A stretch of DNA of 64,000 bases from Microbacterium sp. MF43 (GTDB lineage: Bacteria > Actinomycetota > Actinomycetes > Actinomycetales > Microbacteriaceae). Positions within the stretch are counted from its first letter, which is position 1. Each line of letters begins with the position of its first letter. The position numbers and the translations under genes are program-made. Below are positions 36,284-45,466 of this stretch, piece after piece. Under the pieces are notes generated by a model that saw only the letters and a list, made by a program, of their open reading frames with translations, did not search any database and was not told the DNA's origin. The stretch lies in contig NZ_JABBDY010000005.1 of the NCBI RefSeq assembly GCF_012847295.1, positions 62,001 through 126,000 on the forward strand, given 5' to 3'.

Positions 36284-37051
36284 TCAGTCCGAGAACAGCG
36301 CTTCGAGCTCCTCGACCGCCATCGGACGGCCGAGCAGGTATCCCTGGGCGCGATCGCAGCCTCGCGCGAGCGCGCGATCGAGGTCGGCCTGCGTCTCGAT
36401 GCCCTCGGCCACCGTGCGCCACCCGTTGCGCCGCGCTCGATCGATGACCTCGGCGACGATGTCATCGGCCTCGGCATCGGCGCGGCGTGACAGCGAGCGG
36501 TCGATCTTGACCTCGTCGATCGGCAGGGCCTCGATCATCGCCAGCGTGATGTCGCCGGCGCCGTAATCGTCGATCGAGATCGCGAGACCGAACGACTGCA
36601 GGCGGGTCAGCGGACGGGCGATGTCGGGGAAGAGGTTCGGCGAGGGAGACTCGGTGATCTCGAGAGTGACGGTGGCGGGGTCCACCGCGAGCTCGTCCAG
36701 ACGTGCCATCACCGCGTCGGCGTAGTCGAGAGTGAGGTGCGACGGAGAGGCGTTGGTCGCGAGGGCCACGTCATGTCCGGCACGACGCCACGCCGCGACC
36801 TGCTTCGAGCCCTGCCCGAGCATGAAGAGGTCGATCTCCTCGAGGATGCGCGCGTCTTCGGCGAGCGGAATGAACATCGATGGCGGCACGGGCTCCCCGC
36901 CGTGAACCCACCGACACAGCCCCTCCACTGCGACCGGACCGGAGCGCACGCCCGCAGGATCCAGTTCGAACTGGGGTTGATACGCGATCGACAACGCCCC
37001 GGAGGCGACCGCCTCACGCAGGTCGCTCACCAAGTCAGCCGAGATCGTCAC
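36284..37051 (-). CDS. Stand-alone EAL-domain c-di-GMP phosphodiesterase
   Basis: A 255-residue protein made of a single EAL domain. Catalytic positions appear intact: EGLCRW in place of EAL, TNAS (Asn), EITES (Glu), IDDYGAGD (two Asp), VKIDRS (Lys), AEGIET (Glu) and QGYLLGRP (Gln). Loop 6 is DDYGAGD rather than DDFGTG, a mild divergence. It should hydrolyse c-di-GMP to pGpG and could oppose the phytochrome-GGDEF protein encoded 0.7 kb away. No sensor domain or membrane helix. Confidence 0.9.
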   Translation of the reverse strand: MTISADLVSDLREAVASGALSIAYQPQFELDPAGVRSGPVAVEGLCRWVHGGEPVPPSMFIPLAEDARILEEIDLFMLGQGSKQVAAWRRAGHDVALATNASPSHLTLDYADAVMARLDELAVDPATVTLEITESPSPNLFPDIARPLTRLQSFGLAISIDDYGAGDITLAMIEALPIDEVKIDRSLSRRADAEADDIVAEVIDRARRNGWRTVAEGIETQADLDRALARGCDRAQGYLLGRPMAVEELEALFSD

Positions 37052-37178
37052 CGTGACAGACTGAAGGAGTCAACCCTTTTCGCGCAACACCCGACAAGGG
37101 CGAGAGAAAAGCGTATACTCCTCCCACTCGGATGGATCGTCGCGCCGACTCGGGGCGCGACGCGGCTAGTCTTGCGGG

Positions 37179-37493
37179 ATGGGCACGCTCACGTATGACT
37201 CGAGGGTCACGGTCTCCATCGACGACCGGGTCCTCGCCCACCTCCAGGTCGTGATCTGGGCGAAGCTGCGCCGCGGCGAGCATTTCCCGTTCACATGGAC
37301 CGACCCGACGCGCAACGGGATGGGCCGCACGTCGGTGTGGCTCAGCCCCAACCAGCCGCTCGTGTTCGAGTACTTCGGCGGACGCCAGCCGCGGCTCAAC
37401 CCGGCGTGGGTGGACGCCCTGACGAAGGCGGCGAACTCGCCGGCGGGCCTGTCGATGGTCCCCGAGCCGGAAGAGCCGGCCGCACCGCGCTGA
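37179..37493 (+). CDS. DUF7882-type small protein, paralogue 2
   Basis: A 104-residue member of the same family: GTLTYDSRVTVSIDDRVLAH, VVIWAKLRRGEHFPFTW, SVWLSPNQPLVFEYFGG and AANSPAGLSMVPEPEEP. TAGTCT, 6 nt, ATG predicts a leaderless transcript. It lies directly upstream (divergent) of the EAL gene, so the two DUF7882 genes bracket the EAL gene and the 89-residue protein. Function unknown. Confidence 0.85.
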   Translation: MGTLTYDSRVTVSIDDRVLAHLQVVIWAKLRRGEHFPFTWTDPTRNGMGRTSVWLSPNQPLVFEYFGGRQPRLNPAWVDALTKAANSPAGLSMVPEPEEPAAPR

Positions 37494-37515
37494 GCCTGCG
37501 GAGCCGCACGCCGCG

Positions 37516-38076
37516 TCAGTTCCAGACGCTCGGCGCCTCACCGCGCGAGGGCGGAAGGGCGGATGCCGCCGCCCAGTCGTGCACCCAGTCGTCGACCTGC
37601 GGGATGCCGTCCGGATACCCGACCGCGCCGAACAGCTCCTCGTGCGAGAGCGTCCCGCCGCTGCGCTTCATCATGCGGGCACGGACGATGACCCGGGCGT
37701 AGACCTCGCCGGCAACGACCGCACGGTGCTCGAGGTACACGGCCTTGTCGTCGTGGCCGACCATGCGCGACTCGACGTCGAAGCGCTGCCACAGCTCGAG
37801 GGACTTCCGGAAGGTCACGGTCTCACTCGAGACCACGGCGTACCACCCGCGGTCCTTCATGACGTCCCAGAGCCCCGTCCGCACGAGGAGGTCCCAGCGC
37901 CCCAGGTCGAAGAGCGACAGGTACCGGCCGTTGTTCATGTGCATCAGGAGGTCGATGTCGGTGGGGAGCGTCGTCAGCCGGATGCGCCCGATCTCGGTCG
38001 GTCCGAGCCGCCCTTCGCGCCGCACGCGCCGCCGCGCCGTCAGCATCACGAGCAGGGTGCGCCAGATCACATTCAC
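37516..38076 (-). CDS. Hotdog-fold acyl-CoA/acyl-ACP thioesterase (4HBT type)
   Basis: A 186-residue single hotdog domain. The conserved block is LTTLPTDIDLLMHMNNGRYL, with the Asp and Asn-Asn-Gly typical of 4HBT thioesterases, then FRKSLELWQRFDVESRMVGH and AVVAGEVYARVIVRARMMK. It most resembles the long-chain THEM6-like branch. I use the GTG at 38076, with a TACGAT box 8 nt before it; the open frame is longer. It converges on DUF7882 paralogue 2. Substrate unknown. Confidence 0.85.
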   Translation of the reverse strand: MNVIWRTLLVMLTARRRVRREGRLGPTEIGRIRLTTLPTDIDLLMHMNNGRYLSLFDLGRWDLLVRTGLWDVMKDRGWYAVVSSETVTFRKSLELWQRFDVESRMVGHDDKAVYLEHRAVVAGEVYARVIVRARMMKRSGGTLSHEELFGAVGYPDGIPQVDDWVHDWAAASALPPSRGEAPSVWN

Positions 38077-38229
38077 GACGAGCGATCGTAGCGATCCGAG
38101 ACACTCACCGACATTCCGTTGTGGGATCCCGACAGTGCAGGGGCGGCATCCGTTGCTCCTCCGCGGCGCACGCACGCAACCTTTCGCCCTCGATTTCGCG
38201 TCGCGGGAGCGCGAGCGTAGAGTCTCGCC

Positions 38230-38736
38230 ATGGCAGCCGAACTCCAGACCGACATCGTCGTCCGTCCGGTGCGCGACGTCGACGCAGAGGCCCTCGGGCG
38301 CGTCCACGCGACCGCCTGGCACGAGACCTACGACCACCTCATCAGCAAGGCGGCCCTCGAGGCCGTCTCCCCCAAGCGCCTCGCGGAGCTGTGGACCCAC
38401 TGGGCCGTTCAGGGCCCCGAGTTCAAGATGTTCGCGGCGCTCGTGGGCGGTGAGATCGTCGGCTTCGCAGGATCGGGTCCTGCTCGCGACAAGGACGCTC
38501 CCAGGTTCCGCGAGCTGTACTTCATCTACCTGCTCGACGCCTACCACGGGACCGGCATCGGCCAGCGGCTGTTCGACGCGGTGGTCGCCGCCGACGAGCC
38601 GCTGTACCTGTGGGTCGCCGACGATAACCCCCGCGCGCACCGCTTCTACACGCGCAACGGCTTCATGCTCGACGGCGCCTCGCACACCGAGCCCTTCCTG
38701 GGCGAGACGCTGACCGAGGTCCGGTTCGTCCGCTGA
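38230..38736 (+). CDS. GNAT-family N-acetyltransferase
   Basis: A 168-residue GNAT. The acetyl-CoA loop is [17 protein letters not shown], and [20 protein letters not shown] is the typical C-terminal motif B. The start is ATG 38230, 6 nt after TAGAGT. The stop is only 5 bp before the cofE start, so they may be co-transcribed. Acceptor substrate unknown. Confidence 0.9.
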   Translation: MAAELQTDIVVRPVRDVDAEALGRVHATAWHETYDHLISKAALEAVSPKRLAELWTHWAVQGPEFKMFAALVGGEIVGFAGSGPARDKDAPRFRELYFIYLLDAYHGTGIGQRLFDAVVAADEPLYLWVADDNPRAHRFYTRNGFMLDGASHTEPFLGETLTEVRFVR

Positions 38737-38741
38737 GCACG

Positions 38742-39506
38742 GTGCTGCAGGTCTGGGCACTCCGGGGAATCCCCGAGATCTCCCCCGGAGCCGATCTGGT
38801 GGCCGTGATCGCGGATGCCGCGGCGGGCACGCTCACCGACGGCGACATCCTCGTCGTGACGTCGAAGATCGTGTCGAAGGCCGAGGGGCGCGTCGTGGCC
38901 GCCGACGACCGCGAGGACGCCATCACGGCCGAGACCGTCCGCGTCGTCGCCACCCGGCCCACGCCGACCGGGCACGTGACCCGCATCGTGCAGAACCGGC
39001 TGGGCATCGTGTCGGCTGCGGCGGGGGTCGACGCGTCCAATACGCCGGAGGGCACGATCCTGCTCCTGCCCGAGGATCCGGATGCCTCGGCTCGCGCCCT
39101 CGCCGCCGGGCTGCGGGCCTCGCTCGGCGTCGACGTGGGAGTGCTCATCTCCGACACGCTCGGACGCGCCTGGCGTGAGGGCCAGACCGACCACGCCATC
39201 GGTGCCGGCGGCGTTCGGGTCTTCGAGGACCTGCGCGGGGGAACGGATGCCGAGGGCCGCCCGCTCGTGGTGACGATGCCGTGCGTCGCCGATGAGCTCG
39301 CAGCGGCCGCCGACCTCGTGAAGGGCAAGACCGCACGCCTCCCCGTGGCGGTCGTGCGGGGCCGCGCCGACCTCGTCGGTCCCCTCGACCTGCCGGGTGC
39401 GCGCTCGATCGTGCGCCCGCTCGAACGCGACATGTTCCGCCTGGGGGCCGATGAGGCGTACGCCGACGGCTTCGCGGCGGGCGCCGCGGGGGTCACGGTC
39501 GACTGA
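38742..39506 (+). CDS. cofE: Coenzyme F420-0:L-glutamate ligase
   Basis: A 254-residue CofE/FbiB-N-type ligase that adds glutamates to F420-0. Segments: [58 protein letters not shown] and [14 protein letters not shown]. It lacks the C-terminal nitroreductase domain of mycobacterial FbiB. The GTG at 38742 has no clear Shine-Dalgarno and may be coupled to the GNAT gene. CofC/CofD genes are not in the window. It supports F420 use by the luciferase-like oxidoreductase at 10.7 kb. Confidence 0.92.
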   Translation: MLQVWALRGIPEISPGADLVAVIADAAAGTLTDGDILVVTSKIVSKAEGRVVAADDREDAITAETVRVVATRPTPTGHVTRIVQNRLGIVSAAAGVDASNTPEGTILLLPEDPDASARALAAGLRASLGVDVGVLISDTLGRAWREGQTDHAIGAGGVRVFEDLRGGTDAEGRPLVVTMPCVADELAAAADLVKGKTARLPVAVVRGRADLVGPLDLPGARSIVRPLERDMFRLGADEAYADGFAAGAAGVTVD

Positions 39507-39545
39507 GCCTCGGCCGAGGCATCCGTCTCGGCGGACACCCCGTGT

Positions 39546-41291
39546 TCAGCGGCCGCTGACCTTCCCGAACAGGCGGGCGATGGGGGCGAGCACCAGCGGG
39601 CGGGCGGCGACCCAGGCGGCGACGATGACCAGCATCGAGACGGCGAAGATCCAGAACCCGGTCCAGTTCATCGCGTACGCGTCCGGATCGACGGACCCCT
39701 GCGCGGCGTACATGTGGTTCAGGTTGCGCAGCGCTCCCGTGGCGAACACCAGCACGACGTGCACGAAGATGAACAGCACGAAGTAGAGCATCACCGGGAA
39801 GTGCACCGCACGCGCCCACTCCACGGGGTAGATCCGGTTCAGCGTCTTGGCGTCCTTCGGCCAGATCCCGCTCATCCGCACGCCCGTGATGGCCGCGAGC
39901 GGCGCCGCGATGAACACGGTTGCGAAGTACGCCAGCTGCTGCAGGGAGTTGTAGTTCACCCAGCCGTTCTCGGTCGGCCAGTCCAGTGACACGTACTGCA
40001 GGGTCGCGGAGAACGCGTTGGGGAAGACCTCCCACGAGGTCGGCACGATGCGCATCCACTGCCCGGTGAGGAACAGCAGGACCACGAAGATCACACCGTT
40101 CACGAGCCACAGGATGTCGAGCGACTGATGGAACCAGAGGTTCAGGCTGATCTTGCGCTTCCCGTTGGTCCGCGGCGACCAGAACACGCTCGGGCGCTTC
40201 TCGGTGCGCACCTGCAAGCCGGTCCGGATGATCAGCACCATCAGGAAGACGTTGAAGAAGTGCTGCCAGCCCAGCCACGCCGGGAAGCCGACGGGCGCGC
40301 CCTCGGGCAGGTGGTACTCCCCCGGATACGCTGCGAGGAAGTCCATGCCCCAGGGCGTGCTGAGAAGGAACCGCACCGCCAGCACTGCCAGGAGCCCGGC
40401 ATAGAGCAGCGCGCCGCCGCCCACGATGACCGCACCGGCCCACTGCAGTCGCGTGAACGGCCCGATGCGCTGCGGCTCGGGCTTCGGCTCCGGTCGCGTG
40501 CGCGCAGCGGCACCCGCCCACACCGTGGGCGTGAACGGGAGCGGGCTGGAGTAGTCCGCGGTCCGTGCGGGCGGGGTGGGCGCGGCTTCCGCCTCGGCGC
40601 GCAGTTGCAGCTGCGCCTCTTGCACGGACGTGCGCACCTCGGGAGCGGCGGCAGCAGGGGCGGATGCCTCGACCGGCGAGTCCGCGACGAACAGACCGGG
40701 CGGCGGCCAGGGCTCACCGCCGGCGACGCGCGGCAGACCGCGGCGCAGCGGGCGCGCATCCGCGGTCGTCGAGGGAGCGGAGAGAGAAGGGACGTCCGCC
40801 TCCGCAGCGGGAGCCGCGGCGGCGAAGACGGGCACCGGGGTGGGCGCGTCGGCGAAGCCCTGCGACCGCGGTGACGGGGTCGGGGCGGTCGCCGCGATCC
40901 CCGCGCCGAGCCCGGCGGATCCGGCTGCGACGACCTCGTCCGGGGCGGTGCCGACCGGCGGCCACGGCTCACCGCCGGGCACGCGGGGAAGTCCGCGGCG
41001 CAACGGACGCCCCTGCGGCGTCGGGTTCGGCGCATCGAGCACGGAGACGCGTTTCGTCTCGTCGCTGCGCTCCTCGCTCGACGACCGGGAGCCGCCGGGC
41101 CCATCGGACACGGGGACGCGCTCCTCGCTCATCGACCGGGAGCCGGCGGGCCCATCGGACACGGGGACGCGCTCCTGGCTCAACGACCGGGAGCCGACGG
41201 CCGCCACCGGGGCGTCGCCGTCGGGAGGCCAGGGCTCGCCGCCCGGCTGTCGCGGGAGCCCACGGCGGATGGTCGCTCCGAAGGTGGCCAC
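39546..41291 (-). CDS. Cytochrome b-type membrane protein with a repeat-rich N-terminal extension
   Basis: A 581-residue protein. The C-terminal 310 residues form about five helices with four likely haem-ligand His (GWQHFF, WFHQSL, AVHFPVM, FVHVVL), as in formate dehydrogenase gamma/Ni-Fe hydrogenase cytochrome b. The first 260 residues look disordered and include three copies of RRGLPR-xx-GGEPWPP (residues 9, 97 and 188 approximately) and three 17-residue repeats (GSRSxSxERVPVSDGPx). It starts with GTG six bases after the etfA stop, so etfB-etfA-cytochrome b is one operon. A membrane acceptor for EtfAB electrons is a reasonable inference. Confidence 0.82.
   Translation of the reverse strand: MATFGATIRRGLPRQPGGEPWPPDGDAPVAAVGSRSLSQERVPVSDGPAGSRSMSEERVPVSDGPGGSRSSSEERSDETKRVSVLDAPNPTPQGRPLRRGLPRVPGGEPWPPVGTAPDEVVAAGSAGLGAGIAATAPTPSPRSQGFADAPTPVPVFAAAAPAAEADVPSLSAPSTTADARPLRRGLPRVAGGEPWPPPGLFVADSPVEASAPAAAAPEVRTSVQEAQLQLRAEAEAAPTPPARTADYSSPLPFTPTVWAGAAARTRPEPKPEPQRIGPFTRLQWAGAVIVGGGALLYAGLLAVLAVRFLLSTPWGMDFLAAYPGEYHLPEGAPVGFPAWLGWQHFFNVFLMVLIIRTGLQVRTEKRPSVFWSPRTNGKRKISLNLWFHQSLDILWLVNGVIFVVLLFLTGQWMRIVPTSWEVFPNAFSATLQYVSLDWPTENGWVNYNSLQQLAYFATVFIAAPLAAITGVRMSGIWPKDAKTLNRIYPVEWARAVHFPVMLYFVLFIFVHVVLVFATGALRNLNHMYAAQGSVDPDAYAMNWTGFWIFAVSMLVIVAAWVAARPLVLAPIARLFGKVSGR
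41046..41195. repeat. SDETKR-type dispersed repeat expanded to three 51-bp units inside a gene
   Basis: The part at 41046-41090 matches the dispersed repeat also found at 18149 and 63664 (GTTTCGTCTCGTCGC, CGCTCCTCGCTC, ACGACCG). From about 41067 its end recurs with a period of exactly 51 bp at 41118 and 41169. Because 51 is a multiple of three, the copies are read as 17-residue repeats in the cytochrome b gene. Confidence 0.8.
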
Positions 41292-41297
41292 GCCCGG

Positions 41298-42272
41298 TTA
41301 CGCCTTCTTGGCCTCGAGCGCCGCGATGAGCTGCGGCACCACGGTGAAGATGTCGCCGACGACGCCGTAATCCGCGATCTCGAAGATCGGGGCGTCGGCA
41401 TCCTTGTTGATCGCGACGATCGTCTTGGCCGTCTGCATGCCCGCCTTGTGCTGGATCGCGCCGGAGATGCCGAGCGCGACGTACAGCTGGGGCGACACCG
41501 AGACACCGGTCTGGCCGACCTGGTACGACGACGGGACGTATCCGGCGTCCACGGCGGCGCGGGAGGCGCCGACCGCGGCGCCCAGCACGTCGGCGAGTTG
41601 ATCCACGAGCGCGAACTTGTCGCCCGAGCCCAAGCCGCGGCCGCCGGAGACGACCTTGGCGGCACCGCGCAACTCGGGGCGCGACGACGACACGACCGCC
41701 TCTTCGACGGACGCGACGGTGGCCGCCTTGCGTCCGGACGCGGCGACGTCGAGCTTCTCGACCGCGGGAGACGCGACTGCTTCGGCGCGCGCGTCGACCG
41801 CACCCTGGCGGACGGTGATGACCGGGGCGCCCCACGTGACGGCGGAGTCGACGTTGTACGCCCCGCCGTACACCGAATGCTGGGCGACGACGCCCTCCGC
41901 ATCGCGCGAGACCCCGACTGCGTCCACGGCGATCGCCGACCGGGTACGGGCGGCGAACCGGCCCGCAGCCTCGCGTCCTTCGATCGAGTGCGACGCGAGA
42001 ACCGCGTCCGGGCGCACGAGGTTCGCGGCCGCGACGAGCGCGTCGACCACGGGCACCACCAGGCCCTCACCGGGAGCGGCGACCAGCACGGACGAGGCGC
42101 CGAGCGCTGCGGCATCCGCTGCCAGCTTCTCGTCGCCCACGATCAGGGCGACCGGCGTGCCCACCTGGGCGGCCGCACCCAACAACCCTGCGGCCGACTT
42201 GGCGAGCGCGCCCGACGGGGTCACGTCGAGCAGGACGAGAATCGAATCGTCGGCGAATGTCATGTCAGCCAC
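41298..42272 (-). CDS. etfA: Electron transfer flavoprotein alpha subunit
   Basis: A 324-residue EtfA that carries FAD and pairs with EtfB. The C-terminal FAD domain is clear: [60 protein letters not shown] and [19 protein letters not shown]. It lies two bases downstream of etfB. It should accept electrons from acyl-CoA dehydrogenases such as the one encoded at 45.5-46.6 kb. Confidence 0.96.
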   Translation of the reverse strand: MADMTFADDSILVLLDVTPSGALAKSAAGLLGAAAQVGTPVALIVGDEKLAADAAALGASSVLVAAPGEGLVVPVVDALVAAANLVRPDAVLASHSIEGREAAGRFAARTRSAIAVDAVGVSRDAEGVVAQHSVYGGAYNVDSAVTWGAPVITVRQGAVDARAEAVASPAVEKLDVAASGRKAATVASVEEAVVSSSRPELRGAAKVVSGGRGLGSGDKFALVDQLADVLGAAVGASRAAVDAGYVPSSYQVGQTGVSVSPQLYVALGISGAIQHKAGMQTAKTIVAINKDADAPIFEIADYGVVGDIFTVVPQLIAALEAKKA

Positions 42273-42274
42273 CC

Positions 42275-43051
42275 TTATGCGAGCCGGTTCTGGATGAGGA
42301 ACTCGGCGAGCTTCTCGCCCGCATCGCCCTCGTCGACGATCTTGACGCCCGCCTCGCGCGGCGGCTTCTCGCTCAGCGCGATCACGATGGACCGGGATGC
42401 CGCGGCAGAGTGCGCCTCGATGCCGAGGTCGTCGAGCGAGAGGGTCTCGAACGGCTTCTTCTTGGCCGCCATGATCCCCTTGAAGTTGGGGAACCGGGCA
42501 TCCGGGAGCGCCTCGGTGATCGAGATGACCGCCGGCAGCGCGGCCGAGACCTGCGCGGTGGCACCGTCGGAGGCCCGCACGCCCGAGACGCCGGTCCCGG
42601 AGATGTCGACGGAGCTCAGATACGTCGCGGCCGGCACGTCGAGCAGTTCGGCGATCATCGCCGGCAGGACACCGCCCGAGCCGTCCGTCGACTGGTTGCC
42701 GGCGACCACCAGGTCGAACCCGATGCGGGTGAGGGCCGCGGCCATCACTTCTGCCGTGAGCCCCATGTCGGCGCCCAGGAGCGCGTCGTCGACCACCTGC
42801 ACGGCGGAGGCAGCCCCCATCGCGAGGCCCTTCCGGACGGTGGCGGTGGCCGACTCCGGAGCCATCGAGAGGACGACCACCTCGGTGCCGGCGTTCTTGT
42901 CGGCGTACGAGAGCGCGACCTCGAGTGCGCGCTCGCCGATCTCGTCGAGCACGGATTCACTCGCGGCGCGATCGGCCAGGCCGGTCTCGAGGCTGAGCTT
43001 GCGATCCCCATAGGTATCGGGGACTTCCTTGACCAGGACGACGATCTTCAT
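42275..43051 (-). CDS. etfB: Electron transfer flavoprotein beta subunit
   Basis: A 258-residue EtfB with [30 protein letters not shown], the signature [20 protein letters not shown] and a C-terminal lysine-rich segment [18 protein letters not shown]-like ([19 protein letters not shown]). The start is the second ATG of ATGACAATG because GAGGAG is six bases before it. The promoter is probably TTGGGT/TAGACT near 43077. First gene of the etfBA-cytochrome b operon. Confidence 0.95.
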   Translation of the reverse strand: MKIVVLVKEVPDTYGDRKLSLETGLADRAASESVLDEIGERALEVALSYADKNAGTEVVVLSMAPESATATVRKGLAMGAASAVQVVDDALLGADMGLTAEVMAAALTRIGFDLVVAGNQSTDGSGGVLPAMIAELLDVPAATYLSSVDISGTGVSGVRASDGATAQVSAALPAVISITEALPDARFPNFKGIMAAKKKPFETLSLDDLGIEAHSAAASRSIVIALSEKPPREAGVKIVDEGDAGEKLAEFLIQNRLA

Positions 43052-43147
43052 TGTCATCTCCTCACGATGGCCACGAGTCTAGGGCGCGGCCCGGTGTGTA
43101 CCCAATCGCACGGAGCCACCGCACAAACGCCCCGCCCGATGCGGATC

Positions 43148-43160
43148 TGTGTATACATTG
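43148..43160. promoter_or_regulatory. GTATAC operator-like site between etfB and the MarR gene
   Basis: TGTGTATACATTG closely matches the TTGTGTATACAATG at the start of the GntR gene of the prp operon (59869-59880 region, reverse strand). The sequence contains a GTATAC palindrome and lies in the 184-bp divergent gap of etfB and the MarR gene. Confidence 0.45.
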
Positions 43161-43235
43161 ACCCCTCCAAATCGGCCTCGTGCAGGCGCTGGGCCGCCGC
43201 CCCCAGCCGGTACGGTGGGAGCCAGGAGGTGACGC

Positions 43236-43772
43236 GTGGCAGCGATCCGACGACTTCCCGTCGACCCCATCGCCGAGGCGAAGCGCCAGTGGGTCGAACA
43301 CGGATGGGAGCCGGCCGCTGCCGGCATGACCGCCGTCACGTCGATCATCCGCGCGCAGCAGTTGATGTTCGCTCGCATCGACGCGACGCTGAAGCCCTTC
43401 GGCCTGTCGTTCGCCCGCTACGAGATGCTGCGGCTGCTCGCCTTCACCAGGGCGGGGCGGATGCCGATGGCCAGCGCCATCGCACGCCTGCAGGTTCACC
43501 CCACGAGCGTCACGAACACGGTCGACAGGCTCGCGCGCGACGGCCTGGTCAGCCGGGAGCCGCACCCTATCGACGGGCGCGCGGCGATGCTCGTGATCAC
43601 CGACGAGGGAATCGACCTGGTCGAGCGAGCCACCGCCGCGCTGAACGAGCAGGTGTTCGAGGACGTCGGCCTGAGCGATGATGACACCGCCGAGCTGGTG
43701 CGGATCATCGCTCGGTTCCGCAAGGACGCCGGCGACTTCACCGATCCGCGACCGCAACCCGACCCGCTCTGA
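43236..43772 (+). CDS. MarR-family regulator divergent from etfBA
   Basis: A 178-residue MarR with a longer N-terminus (AEAKRQWVEHGWEPAAAGM), HTH MASAIARLQVHPTSVTNTVDRL and the wing HPIDGRAAMLVITDEG. It starts with GTG after a perfect AGGAGGTGA. It is divergent from etfBA-cytochrome b and converges on the enoyl-CoA hydratase gene (2 bp apart), so it is a good candidate to control acyl-CoA catabolism. Relatives of this size often sense aromatic or acyl-CoA compounds (family knowledge, not proven here). Confidence 0.9.
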   Translation: MAAIRRLPVDPIAEAKRQWVEHGWEPAAAGMTAVTSIIRAQQLMFARIDATLKPFGLSFARYEMLRLLAFTRAGRMPMASAIARLQVHPTSVTNTVDRLARDGLVSREPHPIDGRAAMLVITDEGIDLVERATAALNEQVFEDVGLSDDDTAELVRIIARFRKDAGDFTDPRPQPDPL

Positions 43773-43774
43773 TC

Positions 43775-44551
43775 TCAGCGGTTCGTGAAGTCCGGCGACC
43801 GCTTCTCGCGAAAGGCGGCCATGCCCTCCTTCTGATCGGCGGTGTCGAACAGGCTGGCGAAGACGTGCCGCTCGAGACGCAGGCCCTCGGCGAGAGGTAC
43901 CTCCATGGCCGCGTCGAGGGTCGCCTTCGCGGCGTAGACCGACGGGAGCGACTTCGCCGCGATCTCGCCGGCGAGCTTCTCCGCCTCGGCGAGGAGGTCG
44001 GCTGCCGGGACGACGCGCGAGGCGAGTCCGCAGCGCTCGGCCTCCGCGGCATCCATCATCCGGCCCGACAGGATCAGGTCGGCGGCCTTGTAGTAGCCCA
44101 CCGCGCGGATGAGCCGCTGCGAGCCGCCCATGCCGGGAATGACACCGAGATTGATCTCCGGCTGCCCGAACTTCGCCGTGTCCGCGGCGAGGATGATGTC
44201 GCACATCATCGCCAGCTCGCAGCCGCCGCCGAGTGCGTAGCCCGACACCGCCGCGATCACCGGCGTGCGCACCCCGGCGAACTGCGCCCAGCCGCCGAAA
44301 TGGTCTCCCATGAGCATCTCGAGCCCGTTCTTGGACTCCATCTCCTTGATGTCGGCGCCGGCGGCGAACGCCCGCTCCGATCCGGTGAGCACGATGGCGC
44401 CGATGCCCTCGTCGGCGTCGAAGGCGGATGCCGCGGCCACGACATCCTTCATCACCTGCGTGTTGAGCGCATTGAGCGCTTCGGGGCGGTTGAGGGTGAT
44501 CCATCCGACGCGCCCGCGCGTCTCGACAAGGATCGTCTCGTATGTCGTCAT
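43775..44551 (-). CDS. Enoyl-CoA hydratase
   Basis: A 258-residue crotonase. Blocks: [24 protein letters not shown] (oxyanion loop), the catalytic Glu region [20 protein letters not shown], and [21 protein letters not shown] with the second Glu. It is a true hydratase-type sequence rather than a 3-hydroxyisobutyryl-CoA hydrolase. Its ATG overlaps the mmsB stop (ATGA). It hydrates the enoyl-CoA made by the acyl-CoA dehydrogenase of the same operon. Confidence 0.95.
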   Translation of the reverse strand: MTTYETILVETRGRVGWITLNRPEALNALNTQVMKDVVAAASAFDADEGIGAIVLTGSERAFAAGADIKEMESKNGLEMLMGDHFGGWAQFAGVRTPVIAAVSGYALGGGCELAMMCDIILAADTAKFGQPEINLGVIPGMGGSQRLIRAVGYYKAADLILSGRMMDAAEAERCGLASRVVPAADLLAEAEKLAGEIAAKSLPSVYAAKATLDAAMEVPLAEGLRLERHVFASLFDTADQKEGMAAFREKRSPDFTNR

Positions 44552-45465
44552 GCTGCTCCCCGGGCGCTCTCGTCGCGGATCGTGTTGATGATCCCGGAGA
44601 AGTCCTGTCCGGCTCCGGCGCCGTCCGCGAACTCCTGATAGATCCGCCGCGCCAGCATGCCCATCTGGGCGTCCACGCCCGTCGAGACGATCGCGTGCTC
44701 GGCCAGCCCGAGGTCCTTCGACATCAGGGCGCCGGCGAATCCGGGCTGGTAGTCGCGGTTCGCCGGGCTGGTGGGCACCGGACCCGGGACCGGGCAGTTC
44801 GTCGTGAGCGCCCAGCACTGTCCGGAGGCGTTGGACGCGACATCGAACAGGGCCTGGTGCGACAGCCCCAGGCGCTCGCCGAGCACGAAGGCCTCGGCGA
44901 CGGCGATCTGCGAAACGGCGAGGATCATGTTGTTGCAGACCTTGGCGGCCTGGCCGAGGCCGGCGCCGCCGCAGTGGACGATACGGCGCCCCATCGCCTC
45001 GAGCACCGGACGAGCCGCCTCGAAGTCTTCGTCGCGGCCGCCCACCATGAAGGCGAGCGTCGCGTTCTCGGCGCCGACGACCCCGCCCGACACCGGGGCG
45101 TCCAGCGATCGGTGGCCCGCGGCTTCAGCGAGTTGGTGGGCCGCGCGTGCCTCGTCCACGGCGATGGTGGACGAGTCGATGAACAGCGTCCCCGGCTCGG
45201 CGACGTCGAGCAGTCCGCCTGCGCCGTCGACGCCCCGATAGGCGTCCAGCACCTGCTTCCCGGACTGGAACATCGTGATGACGATCTCGGCGCGGGCTGC
45301 CGACACGGCTGCGGCTCCGGTCTCGGCGACCGGAAGGCCAGCGGCGGTCGCGGCATCCATCGCGCCCTGGAAGACGTCGAAGCCGACGACATCGTGACCC
45401 GCGGCGGCGAGGTTGCGGGCCATGGGAAGGCCCATGTGCCCCAGTCCGAGGAAGGCGATGCGCAT
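44548..45465 (-). CDS. mmsB: 3-hydroxyisobutyrate dehydrogenase
   Basis: A 305-residue NAD-dependent beta-hydroxyacid dehydrogenase. The NAD motif is [20 protein letters not shown], the substrate signature [20 protein letters not shown], the catalytic-Lys block [15 protein letters not shown], and SKDLGLAEH near the end. It oxidises 3-hydroxyisobutyrate to methylmalonate semialdehyde in valine breakdown. It lies one base after the acyl-CoA dehydrogenase gene. MmsA and the CoA hydrolase are not in the window. Confidence 0.94.
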   Translation of the reverse strand: MRIAFLGLGHMGLPMARNLAAAGHDVVGFDVFQGAMDAATAAGLPVAETGAAAVSAARAEIVITMFQSGKQVLDAYRGVDGAGGLLDVAEPGTLFIDSSTIAVDEARAAHQLAEAAGHRSLDAPVSGGVVGAENATLAFMVGGRDEDFEAARPVLEAMGRRIVHCGGAGLGQAAKVCNNMILAVSQIAVAEAFVLGERLGLSHQALFDVASNASGQCWALTTNCPVPGPVPTSPANRDYQPGFAGALMSKDLGLAEHAIVSTGVDAQMGMLARRIYQEFADGAGAGQDFSGIINTIRDESARGAA

Positions 45466-45466
45466 G

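Noticed and set aside
35630-37493. DUF7882-type proteins as fragments of ATP-dependent DNA ligase
   Set aside because: No ligase KxDG motif or nucleotidyltransferase fold; the conserved blocks are full length and consistent in three copies.
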